From CAZDYP01 sp964509505 (lineage in GTDB: Bacteria; Chloroflexota; Anaerolineae; JACRMK01), in contig CAZDYP010000043.1 of assembly GCA_964509505.1 (NCBI GenBank), forward strand, positions 1-31,270: 31,270 bases of DNA, in the 5' to 3' direction. Shown here piece after piece: positions 1 through 6,104 of this stretch. Each line of letters starts with the position of its first letter. Position 1 is the first letter of the stretch. A program made the position numbers and the translations under genes. A model generated the notes under the pieces. It worked only from the letters and a program-made list of their open reading frames with translations. It did not search any database and had not been told where the DNA came from.

Positions 1-32
1 ATATGTTACGTCTGTGTGATGATTCAATAAGT

Positions 33-61
33 TTGTTCGGTCTTTACGCTTGCGCTATTAT
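33..61 (+). promoter_or_regulatory. Possible promoter of the class-V aminotransferase gene
   Basis: A TATTAT hexamer at 56-61 is preceded, with a 17-base spacer, by TTGTTC at 33-38. Both boxes are imperfect matches to the sigma-70 consensus. The position, about 40 bases before the chosen ATG, is suitable, but nothing else supports it. Confidence 0.3.
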
Positions 62-99
62 ACCGCAAATCCATTCGCGCTTTCTGATTGAGGAAAATC

Positions 100-1224
100 A
101 TGAATCCTACCATCCGCTCGCAATTCCCCCTCTTGAACAAAGTCACTTATCTGAATTCCGCCGCCGTGTGCCTCATGCCGCTCGTGTCGCAAGCGGCAGG
201 CGCGCGTTGGCGTGAGCAGCTGTATCAGGCGAGGCCCGACGCGCTTGACACATGGCTCGCGCAAATGGAAGAGGCGCGGCGTGTCGTCGCCGCCTTCATC
301 GGCGCGCAACCCAACGAGGTCGCGTTCATGGGCAACACGGGCGACGGCGAAACGGTCGTCGCCAATGGGCTCGCGTTTCGCGCGGGACAGAACATCGTGA
401 TTGACGACCTCGAATATCCATCGGGGCATATCGTCTGGCGTGAGATTGCGAAGCGGCATGGGCTTGAGGTGCGCGAAGTGCAAAGCGTGAATGGCGCGGC
501 GACGCCAGAACTGTTCGCATCACTAGTTGATGACAACACGCAACTGATTGCCGTCGCGCACGTTTCACATCACAACGGCTATCGGCACGACCTCAAAGCG
601 TTAGCACAGCTCGCCCATGCTCATGGTGCATATCTGTTCGCCGATGCGACGCAAGCGATTGGCTCATTCCGTGTGGATGTGCGCGAGTTGGACGTGGACT
701 TCCTCGTATGCGCGACGTACAAGTGGACGCTGGGTCCGTTGGGGCTAGCGTTCTTCTATTGCAAGCAGGAGTTGCTGGACGAGTTGCAGCTGAGTCGTTG
801 GGGTTGGCTGCAGGCCGAGCAATCCGACGTGCGCGGGCGCGCGTTGAAGCTCCGCACCGATGCGCGCAAGTTTGAGTATGGCACGCTGCCCTTTCAAGGC
901 ATCGTCGAGCTGCAAACGTCGCTGGAATTTTTGAACGAGCTTGGCATGGACAAAGTCGAGGCGCGCGTCTTCGCGTTGAACGCGCAATTGCATGAGGGCT
1001 TGCGGCACATCGGCGCGGAGGTGTGGACGCCTGCGGATAATCGTAGTGGGATGGTGACGATTCACAACCTCGATGCGAAGCGCGTAGGTGATGCGTTGGA
1101 ACGTGAGGGCATCATCACCATGCCGCGCCCCGCGCCAAAAAATCAGATACGCATCTCCGCGCACGTTTATAATAACGAGGCGGAGATTGAACGGTGTGTG
1201 GAGGCGCTAGGCAAGGTGTTGTAA
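100..1224 (+). CDS. Aminotransferase class V-fold PLP enzyme
   Basis: A 374-residue PLP-dependent enzyme of the class-V aminotransferase / cysteine desulfurase fold. The start is taken at the ATG at 100, because an AGG at 91-93 lies six bases upstream; an in-frame TTG at 88 is the alternative. Seen in the protein: an N-terminal substrate loop YLNSAA, a conserved histidine in VSHHNG near residue 147, the PLP-pyridine aspartate in FADATQA (D182), and the Schiff-base lysine in CATYKWTLGP (K208). The length fits SufS-, kynureninase- and isopenicillin-epimerase-type members equally well. No SufS-type active-site cysteine loop is evident near the C-terminus, so a role on an amino acid or amine seems likelier than sulfur mobilisation. 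It stands alone, followed by a leftward cluster. The substrate cannot be read from the sequence. Confidence 0.85.
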   Translation: MNPTIRSQFPLLNKVTYLNSAAVCLMPLVSQAAGARWREQLYQARPDALDTWLAQMEEARRVVAAFIGAQPNEVAFMGNTGDGETVVANGLAFRAGQNIVIDDLEYPSGHIVWREIAKRHGLEVREVQSVNGAATPELFASLVDDNTQLIAVAHVSHHNGYRHDLKALAQLAHAHGAYLFADATQAIGSFRVDVRELDVDFLVCATYKWTLGPLGLAFFYCKQELLDELQLSRWGWLQAEQSDVRGRALKLRTDARKFEYGTLPFQGIVELQTSLEFLNELGMDKVEARVFALNAQLHEGLRHIGAEVWTPADNRSGMVTIHNLDAKRVGDALEREGIITMPRPAPKNQIRISAHVYNNEAEIERCVEALGKVL

Positions 1225-1343
1225 TCAGAGCTGATGACAGAAGAAGAACTTGTGGATGGGTTGGTTGAGATGGCGAGGCAAACTGTAGGATAAAATCAGC
1301 TAAGGGGATATTTTCATAACCCAACGATAACAACACCTAAGCT

Positions 1344-2036
1344 CTATTCGGGTATGCGTCCCATGCCCCAAGCAGCAAATCTCTGTTTTTGACAATCCAC
1401 TAAACCTTTGCCGCCTAGCTTGTTGTGAGTTTTGCCCGATGGAACCGGCCAGTCGTCAGCTTGCTGATCCAGCTCGAAGTAGATACCTGCACTATGACCA
1501 ACGTCCTGCTCATCGGTGTGTCCCTCAACCACTAATTTCCGTAGTGTAAATTTTTCATGTTGCTGATGTCGTCTCGCAAAATATGTTAACAATTCAGGAA
1601 GCTCAGAGGTTCTAAAAATTGTTCCGTCGGGTTTGCCTGCGTGCGCACCGAACAGTTCCCCGGGTGTCATGCCATCTCTTAGTCCTGTGCCAAAAAATAA
1701 TGTTGCCAATTCATTCTGGTTACCCCGATTGAAGGCGTCAAAAAATTTGGTGATGAGCCTGGCGATGTCGAGAGGGTGACAGTGATTGGAAAATTTGTGT
1801 TGCTCGTTCCATTGTATCACGATGGAATGGCCTTCGCGGTTCAACACTTCTGTGACAAATTTGGGCGGCGGAGTCGGCGTCCAAGCCGAAATGAACGGCT
1901 TTGCAGGAACGGACTTGGGGGGAGGTTCTGAAGTAACAGTGGAACTGCAAACAGCAAGGCTAAACGCCACAGCTGTGAAGCAGCTAAAAATAATCGAATG
2001 GCGCAAAAAACGTGAGAGCACGAACTGATAGCTCAA
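1344..2036 (-). CDS. Putative exported lipoprotein, family of three in this cluster (copy A)
   Basis: A 230-residue protein that I cannot assign to a named family. It starts at TTG 2036, supported by GGAGAGG seven bases upstream (plus-strand 2044-2050). Residues 13-29 are hydrophobic and run into LAVC at residues 27-30, a plausible though imperfect lipobox, followed by a Pro/Ser/Thr-rich linker to about residue 58. The rest aligns clearly with the product of 3681-4298: shared blocks are IV.QW.E...FSN.C.P, KF..AF..G.Q.EL..LF, L..YFA.RH, QADD and a C-terminal KG.(I/V)(D/H)C.KQ. Two cysteines (in SNHCHP and VDCQKQ) are conserved between the copies and could form an exported disulfide. It is the last gene of the leftward cluster, 27 bases after the cysteine-rich gene. 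Function is unknown. Confidence 0.7.
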   Translation of the reverse strand: MSYQFVLSRFLRHSIIFSCFTAVAFSLAVCSSTVTSEPPPKSVPAKPFISAWTPTPPPKFVTEVLNREGHSIVIQWNEQHKFSNHCHPLDIARLITKFFDAFNRGNQNELATLFFGTGLRDGMTPGELFGAHAGKPDGTIFRTSELPELLTYFARRHQQHEKFTLRKLVVEGHTDEQDVGHSAGIYFELDQQADDWPVPSGKTHNKLGGKGLVDCQKQRFAAWGMGRIPE

Positions 2037-2063
2037 GTTGGAGCCTCTCCACTTCAGAGAATG

Positions 2064-2433
2064 TCAACAATTGCCAACTACGTCCATACACATACAGAAA
2101 TTAGGACTCTCATAGTAATCACAACAAGCAAACAGATTGCCGCTCACACATACAAACCAACACGTCCCGCCTCCATAGGCTGGGCAAAAATATTCAACTG
2201 AGTAACACCCCGACGTGCAACAGCTAGGCCCAGAAGTACAACAGTTGCAATGGTTGCCATAGCAAATACCAGTATGGCTAGCATGGGCAATTGATGTCAG
2301 TGATGGCACACTCAACTTGATAGCGAGGCCAAATAGCGCCACACCCAGCGCGCAAAATGCGGTTGCGGCCTAACGGGACTGCGCCTAACTGCTCGTCATC
2401 CAAATCAACCATTTGTTTGAGATTATCGGACAT
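2064..2433 (-). pseudogene. Cysteine-rich small exported protein, reading frame broken near the N-terminus
   Basis: A perfect AGGAGG (plus-strand 2440-2445) precedes an ATG at 2433. From there one frame reads MSDNLKQMVDLDDEQLGAV and on to GRNRILR. The natural continuation, a hydrophobic helix (ALGVALFGLAIKLSV) ending at a signal-peptidase-like AHA site, sits in the next frame (about 2350 to 2064). One extra base in the GCGCGC run near 2350 would join them. The downstream part after AHA is 70 residues with 15 cysteines, many as CC or CxC pairs, and only one tryptophan. Order and spacing of the C-terminal cysteines loosely recall the methylamine dehydrogenase light chain (MauA), which fits the nearby MauD- and MauE-like genes, but a tryptophan-tryptophylquinone cofactor needs two tryptophans. 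The acidic leader also recalls RiPP leader peptides. Either a real frameshift or an assembly error; without the fix a GTG at 2342 could start a 92-residue form. Confidence 0.6.
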
Positions 2434-2502
2434 GGGTAGCCTCCTGTTGGCGAGTTGCGGCTTGAATCGCTGTTAGGCTGATTGCGAAGATGGCGTTGGG
2501 TC

Positions 2503-2592
2503 TCAGGGTAGGGTTTGTTGGGTGAGGGCGACAATCCCTGAAGAGAGCGCCAAAAGTCCGAGTGTCACAAAAATTGGGGGTGAGCTCAGCAT
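2503..2592 (-). CDS. Putative 29-residue hydrophobic peptide
   Basis: A short reading frame with a good ribosome-binding site: GGAGG (plus-strand 2601-2605) eight bases before the ATG at 2592. The product is 29 residues with one hydrophobic stretch (FVTLGLLALSSGIVAL) long enough for a single membrane helix, then a polar QQTLP end. It lies between the lipoprotein remnant and the cysteine-rich gene, in the same orientation. No family is recognised. It may be a real small membrane peptide or the decayed start of a longer gene. Confidence 0.4.
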   Translation of the reverse strand: MLSSPPIFVTLGLLALSSGIVALTQQTLP

Positions 2593-2615
2593 CTTAAGAA
2601 CCTCCAAACTCTACC

Positions 2616-2756
2616 TTACTCTATCATCCCCATGCTCCACATACGAATGCGTTGTTTCTTACAATTGATGTTGCCCTTACCGTGTGATTCACTTTTTGGA
2701 TTGGTTGGAGTTAGCTTAATGTCATCGGCTTGTCTAGTTAGCAAAAAAACAACATC
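2616..2756 (-). pseudogene. C-terminal remnant of a third lipoprotein paralogue (copy C)
   Basis: About 45 codons that end in TAA at 2616 and match the C-terminus of the proteins at 1344-2036 and 3681-4298: the QADD, HGKGNINCKKQ and WSMGMIE segments correspond to QADD, GGKGLVDCQKQ and WGMGRIPE of copy A. Homology stops at 2757, exactly where a 149-bp repeat belonging to the toxin cassette begins, so the gene was truncated by, or before, arrival of that DNA. The 5' part is not found elsewhere in the window. Confidence 0.65.
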
Positions 2757-2838
2757 CATCACGCGTGACACGCGCGACTTTGTCGGCGTTACTTTGCCTG
2801 TATTCATTCCTGCTGATTTCCTCAAGCGGTTGTCATAG
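2757..2838 (+). pseudogene. Duplicate 3' end of the PIN toxin gene
   Basis: This stretch is identical to the last codons of the PIN toxin at 3171-3584, including its TAG stop at 2836-2838. It encodes only the C-terminal ITRDTRDFVGV...KRLS tail and has no start of its own. It is the coding part of the left 149-bp direct repeat. Confidence 0.8.
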
Positions 2839-2905
2839 GCAGATTAGGAAGTGTTGTTGTCATGTCAGTTTGTGAGGTAAAAAATGAAGATGTGTATGAC
2901 GCATG
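2757..2905 (+). repeat. 149-bp direct repeat, left copy
   Basis: Identical base for base to 3503-3651, with a constant offset of 746. It carries the toxin 3' end plus 67 bases of downstream DNA. Flanking bases differ on both sides, so the borders are sharp. Confidence 0.9.
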
Positions 2906-2914
2906 GGAGCGTGC

Positions 2915-2920
2915 TATAAT
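2915..2920 (+). promoter_or_regulatory. -10 box of the toxin/antitoxin cassette
   Basis: A perfect TATAAT 20 bases before the antitoxin ATG, just outside the left repeat copy. No convincing -35 box is visible. The position suggests a promoter that could be autorepressed by the antitoxin, as is usual for such cassettes. Confidence 0.5.
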
Positions 2921-2940
2921 TTATACCCAGTGAGGTGCTT

Positions 2941-3174
2941 ATGACGATTCAGGATATTGTGCCAACCGTGGTGCGCTTGCCATTAGCAGAGCGATTAGCG
3001 ATACTTGAAGTGCTGTTGCGTTCGGTGCGCGAAGAACTAAGCGCGCGTGTGAGCCCGCCGAAGACGATACCCTTTGAGCGGTTGTGTGGCATTCTTAAAC
3101 AGAATGGCGCGCCACCCTCAGATGATACGTGGCAAGACGATTATGCCGACTATCTGATCAGGAAGTATGCATGA
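2941..3174 (+). CDS. Antitoxin of a PIN-type toxin/antitoxin pair
   Basis: A 77-residue protein. The ATG at 2941 is preferred over the GTG at 2935, because AGG (2933-2935) then sits five bases upstream. The N-terminal half holds a helical VVRLPLAERLAILEVLLRSV segment of the type seen in short antitoxins next to PIN toxins in Chloroflexota and cyanobacteria. The C-terminal half is polar and aromatic (TWQDDYADYL), suitable for wrapping the toxin. Its stop overlaps the toxin start (ATGA at 3171-3174), so the two are translationally coupled. The DNA-binding fold cannot be assigned by eye. The assignment rests mainly on partner and size. Confidence 0.65.
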   Translation: MTIQDIVPTVVRLPLAERLAILEVLLRSVREELSARVSPPKTIPFERLCGILKQNGAPPSDDTWQDDYADYLIRKYA

Positions 3175-3584
3175 TGCGCGCGTTGATTAATACCAATGTA
3201 GTGCTTGACCATCTGTTGGACAGGCAGCCATTTGCCGCAGACGCGACAGCGCTTTGGGTAGCTAACGCACGCGGACAATTTGAGGCATACATTTCGGCGA
3301 TCACACCCATCAACGTGTTCTATATCGCGCGCAAGTTGAAGGACGCCAACACAGCACGCATCATCGTCACCAGCTTGCTTGCGGCGTGTCGAGTCTGTCT
3401 GTTAGACGAGACCGCGCTGCAAATGGCGTTAGCGTTGTCCCTGCGCGATTATGAAGACGCAGTGCAAGTTGCCAGTGCCACGCAAAATCACATGGATGCC
3501 ATCATCACGCGTGACACGCGCGACTTTGTCGGCGTTACTTTGCCTGTATTCATTCCTGCTGATTTCCTCAAGCGGTTGTCATAG
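3171..3584 (+). CDS. PIN-domain toxin (VapC-like), first catalytic Asp replaced by Asn
   Basis: A 137-residue PIN-domain protein, the expected size of a VapC-like endoribonuclease toxin that cleaves RNA with a metal-dependent acidic triad. Seen: the N-terminal strand ALINTNVVLDHLLDRQPF, the acidic motif DYEDAVQ (residues 93-99), and the C-terminal IITRDTRDF (residues 111-119). In active members the first strand reads (I/L)DTN with the aspartate binding metal; here the codon is AAT and residue 7 is asparagine. This may cripple catalysis. The start at 3171 overlaps the antitoxin stop by four bases. The last 27 codons lie in a 149-bp repeat also present at 2757-2905. Confidence 0.85.
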   Translation: MMRALINTNVVLDHLLDRQPFAADATALWVANARGQFEAYISAITPINVFYIARKLKDANTARIIVTSLLAACRVCLLDETALQMALALSLRDYEDAVQVASATQNHMDAIITRDTRDFVGVTLPVFIPADFLKRLS

Positions 3585-3651
3585 GCAGATTAGGAAGTGT
3601 TGTTGTCATGTCAGTTTGTGAGGTAAAAAATGAAGATGTGTATGACGCATG
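3503..3651 (+). repeat. 149-bp direct repeat, right copy
   Basis: Right-hand partner of the repeat at 2757-2905, without a mismatch. Recombination between the copies would remove the 746-bp unit carrying the antitoxin, its promoter and the toxin, leaving one copy behind. Confidence 0.9.
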
Positions 3652-3680
3652 AGTTGATAAGCACAATGTCCTCGCTTGAC

Positions 3681-4298
3681 TTATGACACAAGCATGAGCC
3701 ATGTAATTATTTTTTGTTTAAAGCAGTGAATTGCGCCGGTGCCTTCAACTTTTCGGTAGGCACCAACATCATCTGCTTCACGAAGCAATGAAAATGACAG
3801 GTTAGTCATTTCCTTATGCCAAAATTCTGATAATTGTAATGTTAGTAAACTAAATTGCTCGCTATGCTTGTGTCGTTCTGCGAAATAAGCGAGTAAACTA
3901 TCTAAATCTCGCGCCTGAAAATCACTTTTTAGTGACTCTTTTTCACGCACACCATATATTTGATATTGGGGCGGAAAATCGGCTATAGGGCTAAAATCAA
4001 AGAGCTGCACAAGCTCTACTTGATCGCCCTGTCTAAAAGCAATTAAGAATTTTTCCAGCAACTGCATTACGTTAGCAGGGCTACAGCTATTAGAAAATCT
4101 AGCCTTCTCAGCCCATTGGACTATTGTGTCATACCCAGCGATCCTGACGGTTTGTGGCATAGGTGGTGGCATGGGTGTGGGGGACGGTGAAGCAAGCAGA
4201 ACGGGCGTTATCAAGCTTTCACTTGAGTAATTGGGGGTGCAATAGCTAGCTTGGCTGATGAAGACTAGCATAGCTAAATAGATTCGATGTCGTTGCAT
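3681..4298 (-). CDS. Putative exported lipoprotein, family of three in this cluster (copy B)
   Basis: A 205-residue protein starting at 4298 with TAGGAG six bases upstream, ten bases after the MauD-like gene, so it belongs to the same transcript. The N-terminus is a signal-like hydrophobic segment ending in a cysteine at residue 20, followed by a Ser/Pro-rich linker and a domain beginning near residue 50. That domain aligns with copy A at 1344-2036: IVQWAEKARFSNSCSP, FLIAFRQGDQVELVQLF, LLAYFAERH, READD, GTGAIHCFKQ. Both cysteines in the SNSC and IHCFKQ blocks are shared. No known family is recognised. Cluster position suggests that it serves, or is served by, the MauD/MauE-like redox pair. 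Base composition here is more AT-rich than in the surrounding genes. Confidence 0.7.
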   Translation of the reverse strand: MQRHRIYLAMLVFISQASYCTPNYSSESLITPVLLASPSPTPMPPPMPQTVRIAGYDTIVQWAEKARFSNSCSPANVMQLLEKFLIAFRQGDQVELVQLFDFSPIADFPPQYQIYGVREKESLKSDFQARDLDSLLAYFAERHKHSEQFSLLTLQLSEFWHKEMTNLSFSLLREADDVGAYRKVEGTGAIHCFKQKIITWLMLVS

Positions 4299-4307
4299 TT
4301 GAAACTC

Positions 4308-4751
4308 CTACGTCACCTGATAAATCAAGTGGATGTGAAAAATTTTAGCCAATTCGGTCACGTCAGGATCGCGCACAATCGTCATACCCGCTGGCAGCAA
4401 GGAAACCAGCGCATCGGCTAGCTCTGTGCGACCCGCGACCCACGCAATCGTGTGTGGTGCAAGGGCTCGCCCCTTCAGGCTGGTGACGAGTTCGCGGCAC
4501 GGACTGCAGGTTGCAGAAACATGGAGGATGACCGTACGCCCTCGCTCCAATCGTGGCAATATAGCAAGCGCCTCCGCAGGCACTTTGCTGCCGACTTCAG
4601 GGCCATCGTGAGCCAGCGAGAAATTACTACCACCCATTGAGAGGCGCACAGTCAGAATGCCCATCTGCCGCACGAGCAGGAGCGTGACCAACGTCAACAC
4701 GCCAAGCCAAGCCATAGCTATAACCAATGCGACTGTTTCAAAATTGTTCAT
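4308..4751 (-). CDS. MauD-like membrane-anchored thiol-disulfide oxidoreductase, short C-terminus
   Basis: A 147-residue protein with one N-terminal membrane helix (about residues 7-27) and a thioredoxin-like domain carrying ATCSPCREL (C82 and C85), as in MauD, the disulfide-handling protein required for methylamine dehydrogenase light-chain maturation. The active site would lie outside the cytoplasmic membrane. The protein stops at FHIHLIYQVT, about where MauD proteins enter their last beta strands, so some 30-50 residues appear to be missing compared with usual MauD (around 200). It overlaps the MauE-like gene by four bases (ATGA) and is followed after nine bases by lipoprotein copy B. Expected role: exchange of disulfides in exported cysteine-rich partners. 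The family call is good; activity is uncertain because of the short end. Confidence 0.75.
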   Translation of the reverse strand: MNNFETVALVIAMAWLGVLTLVTLLLVRQMGILTVRLSMGGSNFSLAHDGPEVGSKVPAEALAILPRLERGRTVILHVSATCSPCRELVTSLKGRALAPHTIAWVAGRTELADALVSLLPAGMTIVRDPDVTELAKIFHIHLIYQVT

Positions 4752-5368
4752 GTCTGTGTCTCCACGCCACGGCGATTGCGCGACTTCACGAAATCCTCAT
4801 TCCAGTGCCATAGATTGGGAATAGTCGTAAGCAATACAATTGACCCAAGTAAAGCTAAAGCAGATAATGCCTGCCAGAAGTTTTGCGTGCTGAAAAAATC
4901 TGAACGGATCGCTCTTAGCGGTGTGGTTAAAGCCAAACCCGAAGCGAGTAACGCCAAGAGGGTCGTGCGAGCCAGCGTCCAAACGGATAGTTGTGCATCG
5001 CTCTCACCAAAACAAAAGCAAGCAAATTTTTCACCCAACCAGAGACCACGTGCGATCAACACAACAAAGGACCAAAGCAAGAGAGCCGTGAACAACAAGA
5101 CCCACTGTGACACGATGCCTAATGCCAACAGCACTGCTAATGACATTTCCCCTATGCCTAATAGGCTGCCAAGGATGGGGTGAACCTGACGCAACACACG
5201 AAAATCCACCATCGCCATCGCTGCTAGTTCAGGGTGACGCAGTTTCACAAAGCCACTCCATCCAAACACCCCTACGAGAAACCAAACGACCACACCGGAA
5301 CCGGGTGGTTCAAATATAGCGTGCAGTGTGTCTTGAATCGCAGTCAGCAGTAACGCAAACCCGCCCAT
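4748..5368 (-). CDS. MauE/DoxX-like redox-associated membrane protein
   Basis: A 206-residue integral membrane protein with four or five hydrophobic helices. Family hallmarks are a KLRHPELA...DFRVLR segment after the first helix and a FACFCFGE motif (C117 and C119) followed by LSVWTLARTTLL, as in MauE. MauE works with MauD in passing electrons to, or from, periplasmic cysteine-rich proteins. AAGGAG overlapping the stop of the upstream gene lies eight bases before the ATG at 5368, and the gene overlaps the MauD-like gene downstream, so the pair is tightly coupled. No methylamine dehydrogenase heavy chain or MauG is present in the window, so the substrate should be something other than classical methylamine dehydrogenase. 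Confidence 0.82.
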   Translation of the reverse strand: MGGFALLLTAIQDTLHAIFEPPGSGVVVWFLVGVFGWSGFVKLRHPELAAMAMVDFRVLRQVHPILGSLLGIGEMSLAVLLALGIVSQWVLLFTALLLWSFVVLIARGLWLGEKFACFCFGESDAQLSVWTLARTTLLALLASGLALTTPLRAIRSDFFSTQNFWQALSALALLGSIVLLTTIPNLWHWNEDFVKSRNRRGVETQT

Positions 5369-5373
5369 TGCTC

Positions 5374-5928
5374 TTACTCCTTGACCTGGATCGCCGCAAC
5401 CAAACGATTGCCACTATTTGGCTCAACCCCAATCATTGCTCTGACTTCATCGCCCAGCGCGAGTCTAGCAACTGATTTATTGCTACCTTGGTCGCGCGTT
5501 GTTGGTGTCAAATGCAACACTCCAACAGTCGTTTCCAAACGATTGACCTGTCTGGCTGTGATGCGTCCTTCCACTGAGCGAAACTTTGTATGCAGCGCTT
5601 TGGCTTGAAAAACGTCATTGAGCCACTCGCCTTCAGCGACGACTTCTTCGCGCTGTGCATAGTCGGTGAACTTTGCGCCACCGTGTGAGCCGTAACGCCA
5701 AAAAGCGGCATCATTGGTAAATCGCACTTTCACCGCCCCTTTTGGAGTTTTTAGGTGAGCTGTCTGGGGTGTCTCCAACCGCTCAATCGAACCAGCTAGA
5801 TAATTATCTGGATTGACTGCCGCTGACGAGGCTGCGCTCGTTCTGTTCGGCGCAAAAATCATGTATCCCAGAATTGTGGTGCCAATGCCTTTGAGTAATT
5901 GTCTGCGCGTAATTTTAGACATGCCCAT
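5374..5928 (-). CDS. Tat-signal exported protein of unknown function
   Basis: A 184-residue protein started at 5928, where AGGAGG (plus-strand 5935-5940) lies six bases upstream; a second ATG at 5922 is less well placed. The N-terminus is a clear twin-arginine signal, KITRRQLLKGIG, then a hydrophobic stretch and a likely cleavage after NRTSA near residue 32, so the protein should fold in the cytoplasm before export, perhaps with a cofactor. The mature part of about 150 residues is rich in beta-type sequence (AFWRYGSHGGAKF, VEGRITARQVNRLE, ALGDEVRAMIGVEPNSGNRLVAAIQV). I do not recognise the family. It is the first gene of the leftward cluster, five bases before the MauE-like gene. Confidence 0.75.
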   Translation of the reverse strand: MGMSKITRRQLLKGIGTTILGYMIFAPNRTSAASSAAVNPDNYLAGSIERLETPQTAHLKTPKGAVKVRFTNDAAFWRYGSHGGAKFTDYAQREEVVAEGEWLNDVFQAKALHTKFRSVEGRITARQVNRLETTVGVLHLTPTTRDQGSNKSVARLALGDEVRAMIGVEPNSGNRLVAAIQVKE

Positions 5929-6027
5929 CAGAACCCTCCTGTAAACTGGCGATAAAAAAAGCAATGTTGATATTCCAAAGATGGAGACAGTATAGCAACT
6001 CCTATCCTCCACCGCCACCCTCTTCAC

Positions 6028-6057
6028 AGGTGATTTTTCTCTCACCTACATAGGTGA
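6028..6057. promoter_or_regulatory. AGGTGA palindrome upstream of the Tat/MauE/MauD cluster
   Basis: Three AGGTGA half-sites in alternating orientation: 6028-6033, 6042-6047 (as TCACCT) and 6052-6057. The last two form a perfect palindrome TCACCTACATAGGTGA (6042-6057). They lie between the LuxR-type regulator stop and the first cluster gene, about 100 bases upstream of its start. A TATACT hexamer on the minus strand (5989-5994) could be the -10 box. This is a candidate operator for the adjacent regulator. Confidence 0.4.
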
Positions 6058-6104
6058 ATTGTTAGATTTGTCACAAATCGTCCACTCACAAATGTTTCTG
6101 CTCG

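Noticed and set aside
1231..1290. 19-residue plus-strand frame (MTEEELVDGL...) just after the aminotransferase
   Set aside because: Short, without a ribosome-binding site and without any neighbour to support it.
2064..2433. True methylamine dehydrogenase light chain
   Set aside because: Only one tryptophan is present in the exported part, so the tryptophan-tryptophylquinone cofactor cannot form, and no heavy chain gene is nearby.
2632..2838. 68-codon plus-strand frame ending in the PIN tail
   Set aside because: It joins the antisense of the lipoprotein remnant to the duplicated toxin end; the junction is a chance fusion at the repeat border.
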